Assembly: GCF_946479715.1 (NCBI RefSeq)
Contig: NZ_CAMLHF010000016.1
Coordinates: forward strand, 1 to 43,822
From: an uncultured Pedobacter sp.
GTDB taxonomy: Bacteria > Bacteroidota > Bacteroidia > Sphingobacteriales > Sphingobacteriaceae
DNA: 43,822 nucleotides
Direction: 5' to 3'
The position numbers and the translations under genes were made by a program. The notes under the pieces are model-generated. The model was not told where the DNA came from, did not search any database, and worked only from the letters and a program-made list of their open reading frames with translations. Shown piece after piece: positions 27,186 through 37,379 of the stretch. The first letter of the stretch is position 1. The number at the start of each line of letters is the position of its first letter.

Positions 27186-29081
27186 ATGAAAACGAAATAT
27201 ATAGTTTTATTAATCGCGCTCTCCATGTTTTTCCTTGGTGCGTGTAAGAAAGCTTTGGATACCGCACCTGATGGCAAGATCACCATGGATGAAGTCTTTG
27301 CCGATAACGAAAAGGTGAAAGCTTTTTTAAATACCTGTTATGCAAACATGCCCGTAAAAGGGACCAGATACTTTTTTTGGCAAAGAGGCCCCGTTAACTG
27401 GAGCGACGAATCCTGGGATACAGATGCGGAGGCAGAGTCGGGACTTATGAGTGGTCGAATGTACAATGGTAATGCGTCTGCCAGTAATCATCCAATAACC
27501 AATGTAAGTGGAGATAGTGGAAATGGAAATTATTGGGCAAGTTATTGGAGCGCTATCCGCAACTGTACCATATTTATAAGCCGCATAGATAACGCAACGG
27601 TGGGCAATGAATCAGATAGAAAACGCTGGAAAGCTGAAGCACATCTTTTAAGGGCTTACTATTACTCAGAACTACTAAAATGGTTTGGCCCTTCGTTACC
27701 TATAGAACGTGAACCATATGATTTTGCAGGTGATTTTTCCAAAGTAAAAAGAGAAACTTATTATGATGTAGTTAAGTTTATCATGGAAGATTGTGATGTT
27801 GCACTTGGCACAAATGAATTACAATGGAGAATTAATTCAGATCAGGAAGCTGGCCGTGTAAACAAAGCAATGGCCGAGGCTATAAAATCAAAAATGATCC
27901 TTTTTGCTGCAAGCCCGTTATATAATGAGGGTAAAAACTATTGGGAAGAGGCTTACGAAGTCAATAAAACATCATTAGAAAATTTAAGAAAAAACGGCTT
28001 TGAGCTTTATAATAAGGTAAACTATCCGCAAACTTATCTTTCAGATGTTGCATACCTCGGACCAAATAAGAATGAAAAAACTGCCATCTATAATGAATAT
28101 TTCACTCAAACCATGGGTTATGCATCCAGCGTAGATCATGAAACAATATATCAAAGTCGCGATGGGCAAGGTAACATCTGGAATATTGATGGCATTGGCG
28201 CACAGGATGGATACAAATCAGGAACCTGCCCAACGCAGGAACTTGTAGATGCTTATGAGACCATTGATGGGAAGCCGATTCTAAATCTTGCAAATCCATA
28301 TCTTGATGATAAGCACCAGCAACCAAATTATAATCCTGAAAATAAAACCTATGATCCTAAAAACCCATATGCAAACAGAGATCCTCGTTTTTATGCTTCA
28401 ATTTATTACAACGGATCCAAAAGAAAAGCATTCTGGAATTTTGCGGAAGCGCCTGAATCCTTCGAAAATTATCCTGCCCCAATGGGTAACAGAACCCGGA
28501 TTATTGCAACTTACGTAGGTGAACCGCAAACCGGTATTCATGCTTCTACCAGAAAAGCAACCCGTACAGGCTACTTCGAAAGGAAATTCCTACATCCAAA
28601 CTCAGGTAATGATAATCCTGTAGGCGGTGCCAATTGGAAAATGTTCCGTCTTGGAGAAGTCATCTTAAACTTTGCTGAGGCAGCTGCTGAAGCAGGTAAA
28701 TTGCCTGAAGCAACTACAGCTGTTAACGAAATACGGGCTAGGGCAGGTATGCCGGAAATACCTTCGAATCTATCTAAAGAACAGTTGATACTCAGGGTCA
28801 GGAATGAGCGTAGGGTGGAGCTGGCTATGGAAGAAAACAGGTATTTCGACATTCGAAGATGGACACTGCCAACCGGCGACCTTTCTAAAACCGATCAGTG
28901 GGTGACAGGGATGGAGATTACAAGAAACCAGGACGGATCCTTTACCTATAACCGAAGACCAGTCCGCACCAATGAGCGCAAGAATTTTACCAATAAATTC
29001 CTCTGGGTACCTATACCACTTGATGAGGCAAACCGCCTGCAGTCAATTACAGGAGTTAAGTGGCAAAGTAACGGTTGGTAG
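27186..29081 (+). CDS. SusD/RagB surface lipoprotein (pair 2)
   Basis: A 631-residue lipoprotein, long for the family (usually about 500-600). Lipobox L-G-A-C20; mature start CKKALDTAPDGKITMDEVF. TPR-like segments include AEAHLLRAYYYSELLKWFG. The C-terminal hallmarks are FRLGEVILNFAEAAAEAG, EIRARAGMPEIP, RNERRVELAMEENRYFDIRRW and KFLWVPIPLDE. It partners SusC2 in glycan capture. The shared start pattern with SusD3 (DGxITMxxVFxDxxxxxxxLNxCY) and the similar C-terminal segments support a common origin of pairs 2 and 3. SusC3 follows after 22 nt. Confidence 0.94.
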   Translation: MKTKYIVLLIALSMFFLGACKKALDTAPDGKITMDEVFADNEKVKAFLNTCYANMPVKGTRYFFWQRGPVNWSDESWDTDAEAESGLMSGRMYNGNASASNHPITNVSGDSGNGNYWASYWSAIRNCTIFISRIDNATVGNESDRKRWKAEAHLLRAYYYSELLKWFGPSLPIEREPYDFAGDFSKVKRETYYDVVKFIMEDCDVALGTNELQWRINSDQEAGRVNKAMAEAIKSKMILFAASPLYNEGKNYWEEAYEVNKTSLENLRKNGFELYNKVNYPQTYLSDVAYLGPNKNEKTAIYNEYFTQTMGYASSVDHETIYQSRDGQGNIWNIDGIGAQDGYKSGTCPTQELVDAYETIDGKPILNLANPYLDDKHQQPNYNPENKTYDPKNPYANRDPRFYASIYYNGSKRKAFWNFAEAPESFENYPAPMGNRTRIIATYVGEPQTGIHASTRKATRTGYFERKFLHPNSGNDNPVGGANWKMFRLGEVILNFAEAAAEAGKLPEATTAVNEIRARAGMPEIPSNLSKEQLILRVRNERRVELAMEENRYFDIRRWTLPTGDLSKTDQWVTGMEITRNQDGSFTYNRRPVRTNERKNFTNKFLWVPIPLDEANRLQSITGVKWQSNGW

Positions 29082-29103
29082 TAATAGTTTTTAATAGACC
29101 TCA

Positions 29104-32100
29104 ATGATAAATCAGATGATACATAAATTAATGATCAAAATAACATTGCTGCTGGCAATCTTGCTTTCCATAGGAACAAGTGTCAGCGCACAAGAGGTAT
29201 CGGTCCCTGTGAAAGGCATAGTGAAGGATGAATTTGGAAGACCGCTTGCTGGCGTAACAATAAGCTCCCGTGATGGAGAAACAGGAACATCAACAAATGA
29301 AAATGGTGAATACACCATAATTCTGGATGTGAATAGCCCCCTGATATTTTCCTATGCTGGTTATTCTACACAAAAAATAGCTGTTAATGGGAAAGCTCAG
29401 ATTGATGTTGAGTTAAAACCGGATATACATAAAAAAGATGATGTAGTTCAACTGGGGTATACCTCACAGCTGAGACATGAGGTTTCCGGATCGGTAGCAA
29501 CAGTTACTGGCGAAGAGCTGGAAAAATCTCCTGTAGCAAATCTTACCCAAAGTTTTGCTGGTCGTTTTGCAGGCTTAGTTACACAAGAAACGTATTCAGA
29601 GCTATCTAGAGCAACTACTAATATTTATGTCAGAGGGCTTTCTGCTGCAAGAGGCAACGGACCACTCGTAATTATTGATGGAATTATATGTGCTTATAAC
29701 AGCAATCAAACACTGGAGTACATCAGTGCAAATGAAATCGAATCTGTCACTGTGCTAAAAGACGCATCTAGTCAAGCGCTTTATGGTATTCAGGGTGCAA
29801 ATGGATTAATCGTTATTACTACCAAACGCGGGGTAAAAGGTAATGTCCAGATAAAAACAACTTTCGATCAATCCATACAGCAGGTAACAACCACACCAAC
29901 ATTTTACAGTGCTGCTGATTATGCATCGATGAGAAATCAGGCATTGATTAATGATAAAAAGGAAAAGTTATTTAGCGATCAGCAGATTGAAAATTTTCGC
30001 TCAGGCGGGAACGACCTTTATCCCAATAACAATTGGTACGATAGGTATTTTAAGGACTACGCAGCAATGCAGCGTGCAAGTGTTAACGTTACCGGTGGAA
30101 ACGAGAAAGTACAATTCTATTCCAATGTGAACTTCGTGCATCAGGGCGGTCAGTTTATTACGGATCAGGATAAATACAATTCTAATGCAAACAACGTTTG
30201 GGTTAACTATCGCAGTAATGTTGACATGAACCTAAACCGGTATCTTAAAGCATTCATCCGCTTAAGTGGTAATATTAAAAGAGAACGTACCCCAGGTTCC
30301 GGAAATTCAACAATATATGGCAGCATTTTTCAGATACCACCCACTGTATATGGTCCGCTAACTCCGGATGATCAGGTGATTACAACGAGTAATGTCGGGT
30401 CGCCAACCTATGGGATGTTAAACCGATCCGGATACGTAAGACATACGGTTACCAATATCACCTCACAGTTTGGGCTAGATCTGGACATGGGCTTCCTTAC
30501 AAAAGGTCTAAATTTAACGGGAATAGTTGCTTATCAGACTAATGCAGTTGGTAGTTTAAGTACTACTCAGGATTATGAACGCTGGACAAGAGATAATACC
30601 AAACCCGAAGAACTCCTATTCAATAGAAAAGGAAGCCAGAACAATACACCTTTGGCATATAGCAAGGGAAGTTCATACTATTATCACCTAACCTATAATG
30701 GAGCGCTTAATTATAGCCGGGATTTTGGTAAGCACCATGTAGGAGGTATGGCCTATATGTTCTTCCAAAATCTGACAAAGGCAGATACCGGTTCTCCGGG
30801 GCTATTGCCTTATAACCGTGTAAGCTCGGGTGCAGAAGCAACCTACAGCTTCGACAACAGGTACCATATTAAGTTTGATGTTGGCTATTCAGGTTCTGAA
30901 CAATATGCCCGCAGCGATCGTTACACCTTTACTCCGGCAATTTCTGCAGCCTGGGAAGTGTCAAACGAAGATTTTATGAAGGATGCAACCTGGCTAAGCA
31001 ACCTTAAATTAAGAGCTTCTTATGGTAAAACAGCAAACGACCAAAGTGGCCTAAACCGTTTCGCCTATCTTGATGAGGTAACCGTTAGAGGAGGAGGGCC
31101 AATTGGTTCCCTGCAGTATATTATAGATGAGAGGACCGTTGGAAATCCTCATATACAGGCTGAAATATCTACAAAACAAAATTATGGGTTGGACCTGGGA
31201 CTATTTAATTCCTTATCTTTTACTGTAGATGTGTTTAAAGAGCGTATGAATAATATGGTAGTTAGTGCGCTATCTGCTATTCCTTTGTATCAGGGTATAC
31301 CTTTAAATAATTACCCTAAAACAAACACAGGTATTTTTGAAAACAAGGGCTACGAAATAACCGCCAATTATACCAGGGCTTTAAATAAGGATGTGAAAAT
31401 ATCATTGGGTGGTTTAATTGGTTATTCGAAAAATGAAGTAATTAATACAAATGAGCCACTGAGAAACGAAGATTACATTTATAGAAAACAGGAGGAGGGC
31501 TATTCTTACGGCCAAACATTTGGATACCTGGTTGATTATAGTAATGGAAATGGATTCTTTAATACTCAGCAAGAACTTGATGGTAATAAAATTGAGTATA
31601 AAGTTGGTAATCCACGTTTAGGAGATCTTAAATATCAGGACCTAAATAATGATGGTATTATAAATGAGGCCGATAAGGCCCCAATAGGTAGTGGAGCACT
31701 TCCAAGGTTTACATATGGAATATCGGGAGGTGTTACTTATAAATCCTTCGATCTGAGTTTCTTATTACAGGGAATTGGTCAGTATTCTTCAGTAATTGTT
31801 GGACAGGGTGTTTGGGAAGCAGATTTTGATGGAATATATGGTGCTTTGCACAAAAATGCATGGACACCGGAACGCTATCAAAATAGTGAAGTAATAACAG
31901 CCCCTGCATTGTCAACAGTTAAATCCTCAAGTCAGGAAATAAACGATTATTATAAATATAACCGATCATATTTACGCCTTAAAAATGTAGAGCTTTCTTA
32001 CACATTGCCTGGCGGTCTGTCTAAAGCCATCTCGGCAGAAAAAATCAAGTTCTTACTTAGCGGACAGAATCTGATCACCTGGGATAAAATGAAGTCGAAA

Positions 32101-32181
32101 GATTTTGGTCCGGAAGGTGGGGGTTATACTTCTTTCCCTGTCTACAGGGTATTTAACATAGGTGTAAATGTTGTTTTTTAA
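29104..32181 (+). CDS. SusC/RagA-type TonB-dependent transporter (pair 3)
   Basis: A 1025-residue transporter. An in-frame ATG at 29131 would give a shorter, cleaner signal peptide (cleavage near VSAQ), so either start is possible. It has a carboxypeptidase-like domain (about 33-105), plug (LVIIDGIICAYN, VLKDASSQALYGIQGANGLIVITTKRG) and barrel ending ...GVNVVF. The region where the other two SusCs have EVVVVxYG reads DDVVQLGYTSQ, so the TonB box is degenerate. No STN domain. It may still be energised through TonB, or it may depend on a variant interaction; the sequence does not decide this. It belongs to transcription unit A and precedes SusD3 by 12 nt. Confidence 0.93.
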   Translation: MINQMIHKLMIKITLLLAILLSIGTSVSAQEVSVPVKGIVKDEFGRPLAGVTISSRDGETGTSTNENGEYTIILDVNSPLIFSYAGYSTQKIAVNGKAQIDVELKPDIHKKDDVVQLGYTSQLRHEVSGSVATVTGEELEKSPVANLTQSFAGRFAGLVTQETYSELSRATTNIYVRGLSAARGNGPLVIIDGIICAYNSNQTLEYISANEIESVTVLKDASSQALYGIQGANGLIVITTKRGVKGNVQIKTTFDQSIQQVTTTPTFYSAADYASMRNQALINDKKEKLFSDQQIENFRSGGNDLYPNNNWYDRYFKDYAAMQRASVNVTGGNEKVQFYSNVNFVHQGGQFITDQDKYNSNANNVWVNYRSNVDMNLNRYLKAFIRLSGNIKRERTPGSGNSTIYGSIFQIPPTVYGPLTPDDQVITTSNVGSPTYGMLNRSGYVRHTVTNITSQFGLDLDMGFLTKGLNLTGIVAYQTNAVGSLSTTQDYERWTRDNTKPEELLFNRKGSQNNTPLAYSKGSSYYYHLTYNGALNYSRDFGKHHVGGMAYMFFQNLTKADTGSPGLLPYNRVSSGAEATYSFDNRYHIKFDVGYSGSEQYARSDRYTFTPAISAAWEVSNEDFMKDATWLSNLKLRASYGKTANDQSGLNRFAYLDEVTVRGGGPIGSLQYIIDERTVGNPHIQAEISTKQNYGLDLGLFNSLSFTVDVFKERMNNMVVSALSAIPLYQGIPLNNYPKTNTGIFENKGYEITANYTRALNKDVKISLGGLIGYSKNEVINTNEPLRNEDYIYRKQEEGYSYGQTFGYLVDYSNGNGFFNTQQELDGNKIEYKVGNPRLGDLKYQDLNNDGIINEADKAPIGSGALPRFTYGISGGVTYKSFDLSFLLQGIGQYSSVIVGQGVWEADFDGIYGALHKNAWTPERYQNSEVITAPALSTVKSSSQEINDYYKYNRSYLRLKNVELSYTLPGGLSKAISAEKIKFLLSGQNLITWDKMKSKDFGPEGGGYTSFPVYRVFNIGVNVVF

Positions 32182-32193
32182 CAAATTATTGCG

Positions 32194-33960
32194 ATGAGAA
32201 AGTATAAAAAATTTATAATTATAATTACAGCCGGCGTTCTGTTTTCATGTAACAAACAATTGGATTTGCCTTCAGATGGCAGGATAACTATGGAACAGGT
32301 ATTCAGCGATTATAACAGAACAAGAGGATATCTAAATTCATGTTATGGATATTGTCCGGCACCTAATACCGATAGAGCATCTTTTGGAGATGAATCTCAG
32401 GATGCAGATGACAATGTGGTAAGTTCCAAGTATGCCGCGTGGTATGGTGGATCTATAACTTCCAGTTCATATGCTCAGTATTCTGCAGATGGTAGTCCAT
32501 GGGGTATGCTTTACGAGGGAATCCGTAAATGCAATGTGTTCATAGAAAATATAAAAACGGCAACGGTATTTGCAACAGATGCAGAGAAAGGTGCCTGGAC
32601 AGCTCAGGCACACACTCTACGTGCACTTTATTATCTGCAATTGATAAAACGATATGGAGGGGTGCCTCTTATAGATAAACCTTTAGGGGTAGACTATGAC
32701 TACTCTAAGGATAAGAAAGCCACTTTTTCAGAGGTTGTGAAACTCATTCTTGCAGATTGCGATAAAGCTTTATCCTACCCAGCCGGGCGTGATGGTTTTT
32801 CATGGGATATTTACGATAACCAATATGGTATCATGACCAGGGCAATCGCCTATGCCATCAAATCAGAGTCTGTTACTTATGCTGCAAGTCCTTTATGGGC
32901 TGATGGAACTTACTCATGGGCCGATGCTACAACTATAAACATAGAGGCGCTTGCTCAATGCCTGGCAAACGATTATAAGCTTTTTACCCAGATTCCGGCA
33001 GCTGATGTTGCTCAAAATGCATATGCGTATTACAATCTGATTGGTTCTAACGATCAGAGGTCTACAGATAAAGAAACAATTTTTCATGGAGGCGGTAAAT
33101 TGCAAATATGGAAGCTGGCCGGTATGCCAACAAATCCAGGAATGGAAAAGACTGGTCCCAGTCCAACCCAGGATCTGGTAGATAGTTACGAAATGGCAAA
33201 TGGAGAGCCTCCTATAAGCGGATATTCAGGAACAGACAATCTTATAACAACAGTAAATCCTGCATCCGGTTACGATCCAAATAGTCCATACACTGGTCGT
33301 GATCCCAGGTTCTACGCCTCTATATACTATAATGGTGCCGTAAGGAATCTGAATGATCCTAACGGTAAAAAAGTGGAAACCTTTGTTGGCGGTCTTGAAG
33401 GGATTTCAGGAACGGAAAGAACGCGCACCAGAACCGGATATTACCTTCGTAAGTTCAACAACTATAAATCCGGAATTAGCAATGATGCAGACGGATCTAT
33501 TAGGGTCTTCCGTTTGGCTGAACTCTACCTGAACTTCGCAGAATCCGCATACCAGTCTGCGGGGCCTGATGCTGCGGTATCGTCTGGAGGACTTACCTTG
33601 AGTGCTCGCGAGGCAGTTAGTGCTGTACGTGCCAGAGCAGGAATGCCTGCGTTTCCGACCGGGATGTCAAAAGAAGCATTCGAAAAGAAATATCGTAATG
33701 AAAGACGGATAGAGTTTGCTTTTGAAGGCCATCGTTTCTTTGATGTCAGAAGATGGAAAATCCTTGATCAGACAGATAAATTTGTTACCGGGATGAGGAT
33801 TACTAAAGAAGGCTCAAACTTTACTTTTAGTCGTTTCAAATTTGCCAACAGAAATGCCTGGTCCAACAAGTATTTGTTGTACCCAATAGACCAGGCTGAG
33901 GTGGATAAGATGATTAACCTTACCGGACAGAATTGGCAAAACCCAGGGTGGCTTGATTAA
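32194..33960 (+). CDS. SusD/RagB surface lipoprotein (pair 3)
   Basis: A 588-residue lipoprotein with lipobox L-F-S-C19 and mature start CNKQLDLPSDGRITMEQVF. The internal family segments are AQAHTLRALYYLQLIKRYGGVPLI, VRARAGMPAFP, RNERRIEFAFEGHRFFDVRRWK and KYLLYPIDQAEV. It is the surface partner of SusC3 and the last gene of unit A. No terminator is visible in the 129 bp before the next gene, which begins with shared leader B, so some readthrough into unit B is possible. Confidence 0.94.
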   Translation: MRKYKKFIIIITAGVLFSCNKQLDLPSDGRITMEQVFSDYNRTRGYLNSCYGYCPAPNTDRASFGDESQDADDNVVSSKYAAWYGGSITSSSYAQYSADGSPWGMLYEGIRKCNVFIENIKTATVFATDAEKGAWTAQAHTLRALYYLQLIKRYGGVPLIDKPLGVDYDYSKDKKATFSEVVKLILADCDKALSYPAGRDGFSWDIYDNQYGIMTRAIAYAIKSESVTYAASPLWADGTYSWADATTINIEALAQCLANDYKLFTQIPAADVAQNAYAYYNLIGSNDQRSTDKETIFHGGGKLQIWKLAGMPTNPGMEKTGPSPTQDLVDSYEMANGEPPISGYSGTDNLITTVNPASGYDPNSPYTGRDPRFYASIYYNGAVRNLNDPNGKKVETFVGGLEGISGTERTRTRTGYYLRKFNNYKSGISNDADGSIRVFRLAELYLNFAESAYQSAGPDAAVSSGGLTLSAREAVSAVRARAGMPAFPTGMSKEAFEKKYRNERRIEFAFEGHRFFDVRRWKILDQTDKFVTGMRITKEGSNFTFSRFKFANRNAWSNKYLLYPIDQAEVDKMINLTGQNWQNPGWLD

Positions 33961-33986
33961 CAACATCCTAAAAGTTACAATAAGAG

Positions 33987-34089
33987 CAGTATAGTACAGG
34001 TTGCTGGTTATTAAAATAATTAATAGTATTGGTACATTAACTAATAGTTTTTTCACGAAAGCTATTAACACAACCAAATGAAACCATTT
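33987..34089 (+). promoter_or_regulatory. Leader B: shared PUL promoter element (copy 2)
   Basis: CAGTATAGTACAGGTTGCTG at 33987-34006 is identical to leader A. The TTG at 34001-34003 is followed after 20 bp by TAGTATTG (34024-34031), the same geometry as leader A. Beyond that, CGAAA and CAACCAAAT before the ATG also align. The total of 103 nt matches leader A's 105 only if the GH106 gene starts at 34090. GGTTG (33999-34003) can also pair with CAACC (34071-34075) and TTAATAG (34020-34026) with CTATTAA (34062-34068), so a folded RNA is an alternative reading. Confidence 0.6.
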
Positions 34090-37000
34090 ATGAATTCAAA
34101 CATCAGATCTTTTAAGGGTACTGTATGGGGGCACCTTGCCCACTTTGTGATACCGGTATTAATTTTAATAATTTCCGCTTGTTCCAGTACTAACAAAAAC
34201 ATTGCTTTCACTAAAGTTGAGAGTGGGTTTATAGTACCTCCAGATTCAATACAGACCAGTGTGTATTGGTATTGGATTTCAGACAATATCTCTAAACAAG
34301 GGGTTATAAACGATTTAAAGGCAATGAAAGCAGTAGGTATAAACCGTGCTTTTATTGGTAATATAGGATTAACCGGAGAAGTTCCCTATGGAAAGGTCAA
34401 GTTGTTTTCGGATGAATGGTGGGATATTACCCACACCGCTTTAAAAACAGCTTCGGAATTAGGTATAGAAATAGGAATGTTTAATAGTCCTGGCTGGAGC
34501 CAGTCGGGCGGGCCCTGGGTTAAACCTGAACAGGCAATGCGTTACCTGGCATCATCAGAAACTGTGTTCAAAGGGCCTGCAAAGATTTCGCAAAAGCTTA
34601 ATAAACCTGAAGGAAATTTTCAGGATGTTAAACTACTTGCTTTTAAAGCGCCAAAAGGATATGGAAGCAGTATAGCTGATTTAAAACCTGTTATTACCTC
34701 AGATCCGGCTATAAAAAACATTGAAAATATCCTTGATAAAAACCAAAAGACTGAAGCGTTGTTGCCCGGTGGTAAACCTGCTGTTGTTACCATTGCCGCC
34801 AAAGAAAATTATACTGCAAGAAGTTTAACCATCTATCCATCAAAAAAGAACATGAGTATGGATGTGAAAATAGAGGCATTGGATAATGGTAATTACCGCG
34901 AAATAAAACAGTTTAAGGTCGATCGTAGCAACAATGCATTAAATGTAGGTTTTGCTCAGTTTGCTCCGGTTATCATTTCATTTGATGCAGTAACGTCAAA
35001 AGCCTTTCGTCTAACGTTTACCAATACATCCCAAGATGCCAGCATTGCTGAACTGGAAATTTCTTCGGTGCCAAAAGTGGAAAGATTCATCGAAAAAACA
35101 CTCGCGAAAATGCACCCAACCCCACTTCCTTATTGGCATGAGTATCAGTGGGCACAACAAAAAGAAGTAGCAGATAAGTCATTGCTTGTCGATGAAGGCT
35201 CAATAAAAGATATCAGTTCAAATCTATCAGCCGATGGTACACTTACATGGGATGTTCCAGAAGGTGAATGGATTGTAATGCGAACAGGAATGGCACCCAC
35301 AGGTGTTCAAAATAGCCCCGCATCCCCAGAAGGAACCGGACTAGAGGTAGATAAAATGAACCATGAGCATGTGATAAAACACTTTGATGCATTTATGGGT
35401 GAAATACAAAGACGTATTCCAGCCGAAGACCGTAAAACATGGAAAGTTGCAGTTCAGGATAGCTACGAAATGGGCGGTCAAAACTGGACAGATGATTTTA
35501 TTGCCAAGTTTAAAAAACGGTACGGATATGACCCTATGCCTCTTATACCGGTTATGTATGGGCACGTGGTAGGAAGCCAGGATAAATCAGATCGCTTTCT
35601 ATGGGACCTGAGAAGATTTGTAGCAGACAATGTTGCTTATGAATATGTTGGCGGATTGCGCGATGTAAGTCACAAACATGGATTAACCATTTGGCTTGAA
35701 AATTATGGACACTGGGGTTTTCCTGGAGAATTTCTTCAATACGGAGGACAATCTGATGAAGTGGGTGGAGAGTTTTGGAGCGAAGGTGAACTTGGTAACA
35801 TAGAGAACAGAGCAGCATCGTCGGCAGCACATATTTATGGTAAAACTAAAGTGTCGGCAGAATCATTTACTGCTGCGGGAAATACCTTTGGGCGTTATCC
35901 GGCAATGATGAAACAACGTGGCGATCGCTTCTTTACCGAAGGTATTAATAATACACTACTGCACGTTTATATTCAACAACCATATGAGGATAGAAAACCG
36001 GGTGTAAATGCGTGGTTTGGCAATGAGTTTAACCGTTTCAATACCTGGTTTTACGATATGGATATGTTCATTCATTATCTTAAGCGCAGTAATTTCATGC
36101 TGCAGCAAGGTAAATATGTTGCAGATGTAGCCTATTTCATTGGAGAGGATGCACCAAAAATGACTGGAATACAGGATCCGAAGCTCCCGGAAGGTTATTC
36201 CTTTGATTACATCAATGCAGAGGTAATCATTAACCGGTTAACTGTTAAAGATGGTAAATTTATCCTTCCTGACGGCATGTCTTACCGGGTTTTGGTACTA
36301 CCTGCACTCGAAACCATGAGGCCGGAATTATTGGAGAAAATAGCAAGTTTGGTAAAAGAAGGTGGAGTAATATTGGGCCCAAAACCAAAACGTTCGCCTA
36401 GTTTAGAAAACTACAGCACTGCAGATGACAATGTGAAAAAACTTGCCAACGAAGTGTGGGGAAAAATTGATGGGCAGGGTATTAAAACAAATGAATATGG
36501 TAAAGGTCTGGTAATGGATGGCCTTGATTTACAACAGGCATTAGATAAAATAGGAGTGATTCCAGATTTTAAAACCGTTGGTAATGATCTGGCTTTGTAC
36601 ATCCATAGAAAGACGAATGATGGAGAAATCTACTTTGTGTCTAATCAGAGTGATAAACCTATAAGCATTAATCCTGCATTCCGGGTTATCGGAAAAGCAC
36701 CGGAGTTGTGGAATGCTATTACAGGGAAAATGCGTGATCTTCCAGAGTACAGCTCAACACCAAATACAACATCTGTTCCTTTAAAACTCGATGCATTTGA
36801 AAGCGCTTTTATAATCTTCAGAAAAGACCAGGCAGGTAATGCCCCGGCCGAGAAAAAGGTTAATTTCCCTACGCCAATTGATGTAATTAAATTAACTGAC
36901 CCATGGACGGTTAAATTTGATAAAGAGGGCAGAGGCCCGGAAGAATCTGTGGTATTTAAAACTTTAATAGATTGGTCAAAACACCCAGATAAACGAATAG

Positions 37001-37365
37001 CTCATTATTCTGGAAGTGCCTTATATAATACTTCGTTTGAGATTAAGAAACCAGCTGCAGGGCAACGTATTTACCTAAACCTCGGTGCAGTTACCGCATT
37101 GGCAAAAGTAAAGGTTAACGGTAAAGATGTTGGTGGTGTATGGACACCGCCTTACAAGGTAGATATTACCGAGGCTCTGTTGGAAGGCGAAAATAAGCTC
37201 GAAGTAAAAGTGGTTAACACCTGGGTAAACCGATTGATAGGTGATTTAAAATTGCCAGAGGATCAACGTAAAACCTGGTCTTATATCAATCCATACAAAG
37301 CAGACAGCCCGTTGCATCCATCAGGGTTAACAGGTCCTGTATCTATTGAAGTAAATCCGTATTAA
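34090..37365 (+). CDS. GH106 alpha-L-rhamnosidase (lipoprotein)
   Basis: A 1091-residue enzyme. The ATG at 34090 is preferred over ATG 34078 because it keeps the shared leader the same length as in leader A. A hydrophobic signal ends in I-S-A-C31 (lipobox), so it is membrane-anchored. GH106 hallmarks: SVYWYWISDNISKQGVINDLKAMKAVG at the N-terminus, GMFNSPGWSQSGGPW, the GGEFWSEGEL segment in the catalytic domain that I take to hold the acid residue, then a C-terminal beta-sandwich (YLNLGAVTALAKVKVNGKDVGGVWTPPYKVDIT) common to the family. It removes alpha-L-rhamnose. It heads unit B, with the WbsX-like gene 14 nt downstream. Confidence 0.92.
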   Translation: MNSNIRSFKGTVWGHLAHFVIPVLILIISACSSTNKNIAFTKVESGFIVPPDSIQTSVYWYWISDNISKQGVINDLKAMKAVGINRAFIGNIGLTGEVPYGKVKLFSDEWWDITHTALKTASELGIEIGMFNSPGWSQSGGPWVKPEQAMRYLASSETVFKGPAKISQKLNKPEGNFQDVKLLAFKAPKGYGSSIADLKPVITSDPAIKNIENILDKNQKTEALLPGGKPAVVTIAAKENYTARSLTIYPSKKNMSMDVKIEALDNGNYREIKQFKVDRSNNALNVGFAQFAPVIISFDAVTSKAFRLTFTNTSQDASIAELEISSVPKVERFIEKTLAKMHPTPLPYWHEYQWAQQKEVADKSLLVDEGSIKDISSNLSADGTLTWDVPEGEWIVMRTGMAPTGVQNSPASPEGTGLEVDKMNHEHVIKHFDAFMGEIQRRIPAEDRKTWKVAVQDSYEMGGQNWTDDFIAKFKKRYGYDPMPLIPVMYGHVVGSQDKSDRFLWDLRRFVADNVAYEYVGGLRDVSHKHGLTIWLENYGHWGFPGEFLQYGGQSDEVGGEFWSEGELGNIENRAASSAAHIYGKTKVSAESFTAAGNTFGRYPAMMKQRGDRFFTEGINNTLLHVYIQQPYEDRKPGVNAWFGNEFNRFNTWFYDMDMFIHYLKRSNFMLQQGKYVADVAYFIGEDAPKMTGIQDPKLPEGYSFDYINAEVIINRLTVKDGKFILPDGMSYRVLVLPALETMRPELLEKIASLVKEGGVILGPKPKRSPSLENYSTADDNVKKLANEVWGKIDGQGIKTNEYGKGLVMDGLDLQQALDKIGVIPDFKTVGNDLALYIHRKTNDGEIYFVSNQSDKPISINPAFRVIGKAPELWNAITGKMRDLPEYSSTPNTTSVPLKLDAFESAFIIFRKDQAGNAPAEKKVNFPTPIDVIKLTDPWTVKFDKEGRGPEESVVFKTLIDWSKHPDKRIAHYSGSALYNTSFEIKKPAAGQRIYLNLGAVTALAKVKVNGKDVGGVWTPPYKVDITEALLEGENKLEVKVVNTWVNRLIGDLKLPEDQRKTWSYINPYKADSPLHPSGLTGPVSIEVNPY

Positions 37366-37379
37366 ACACAACATTTATT

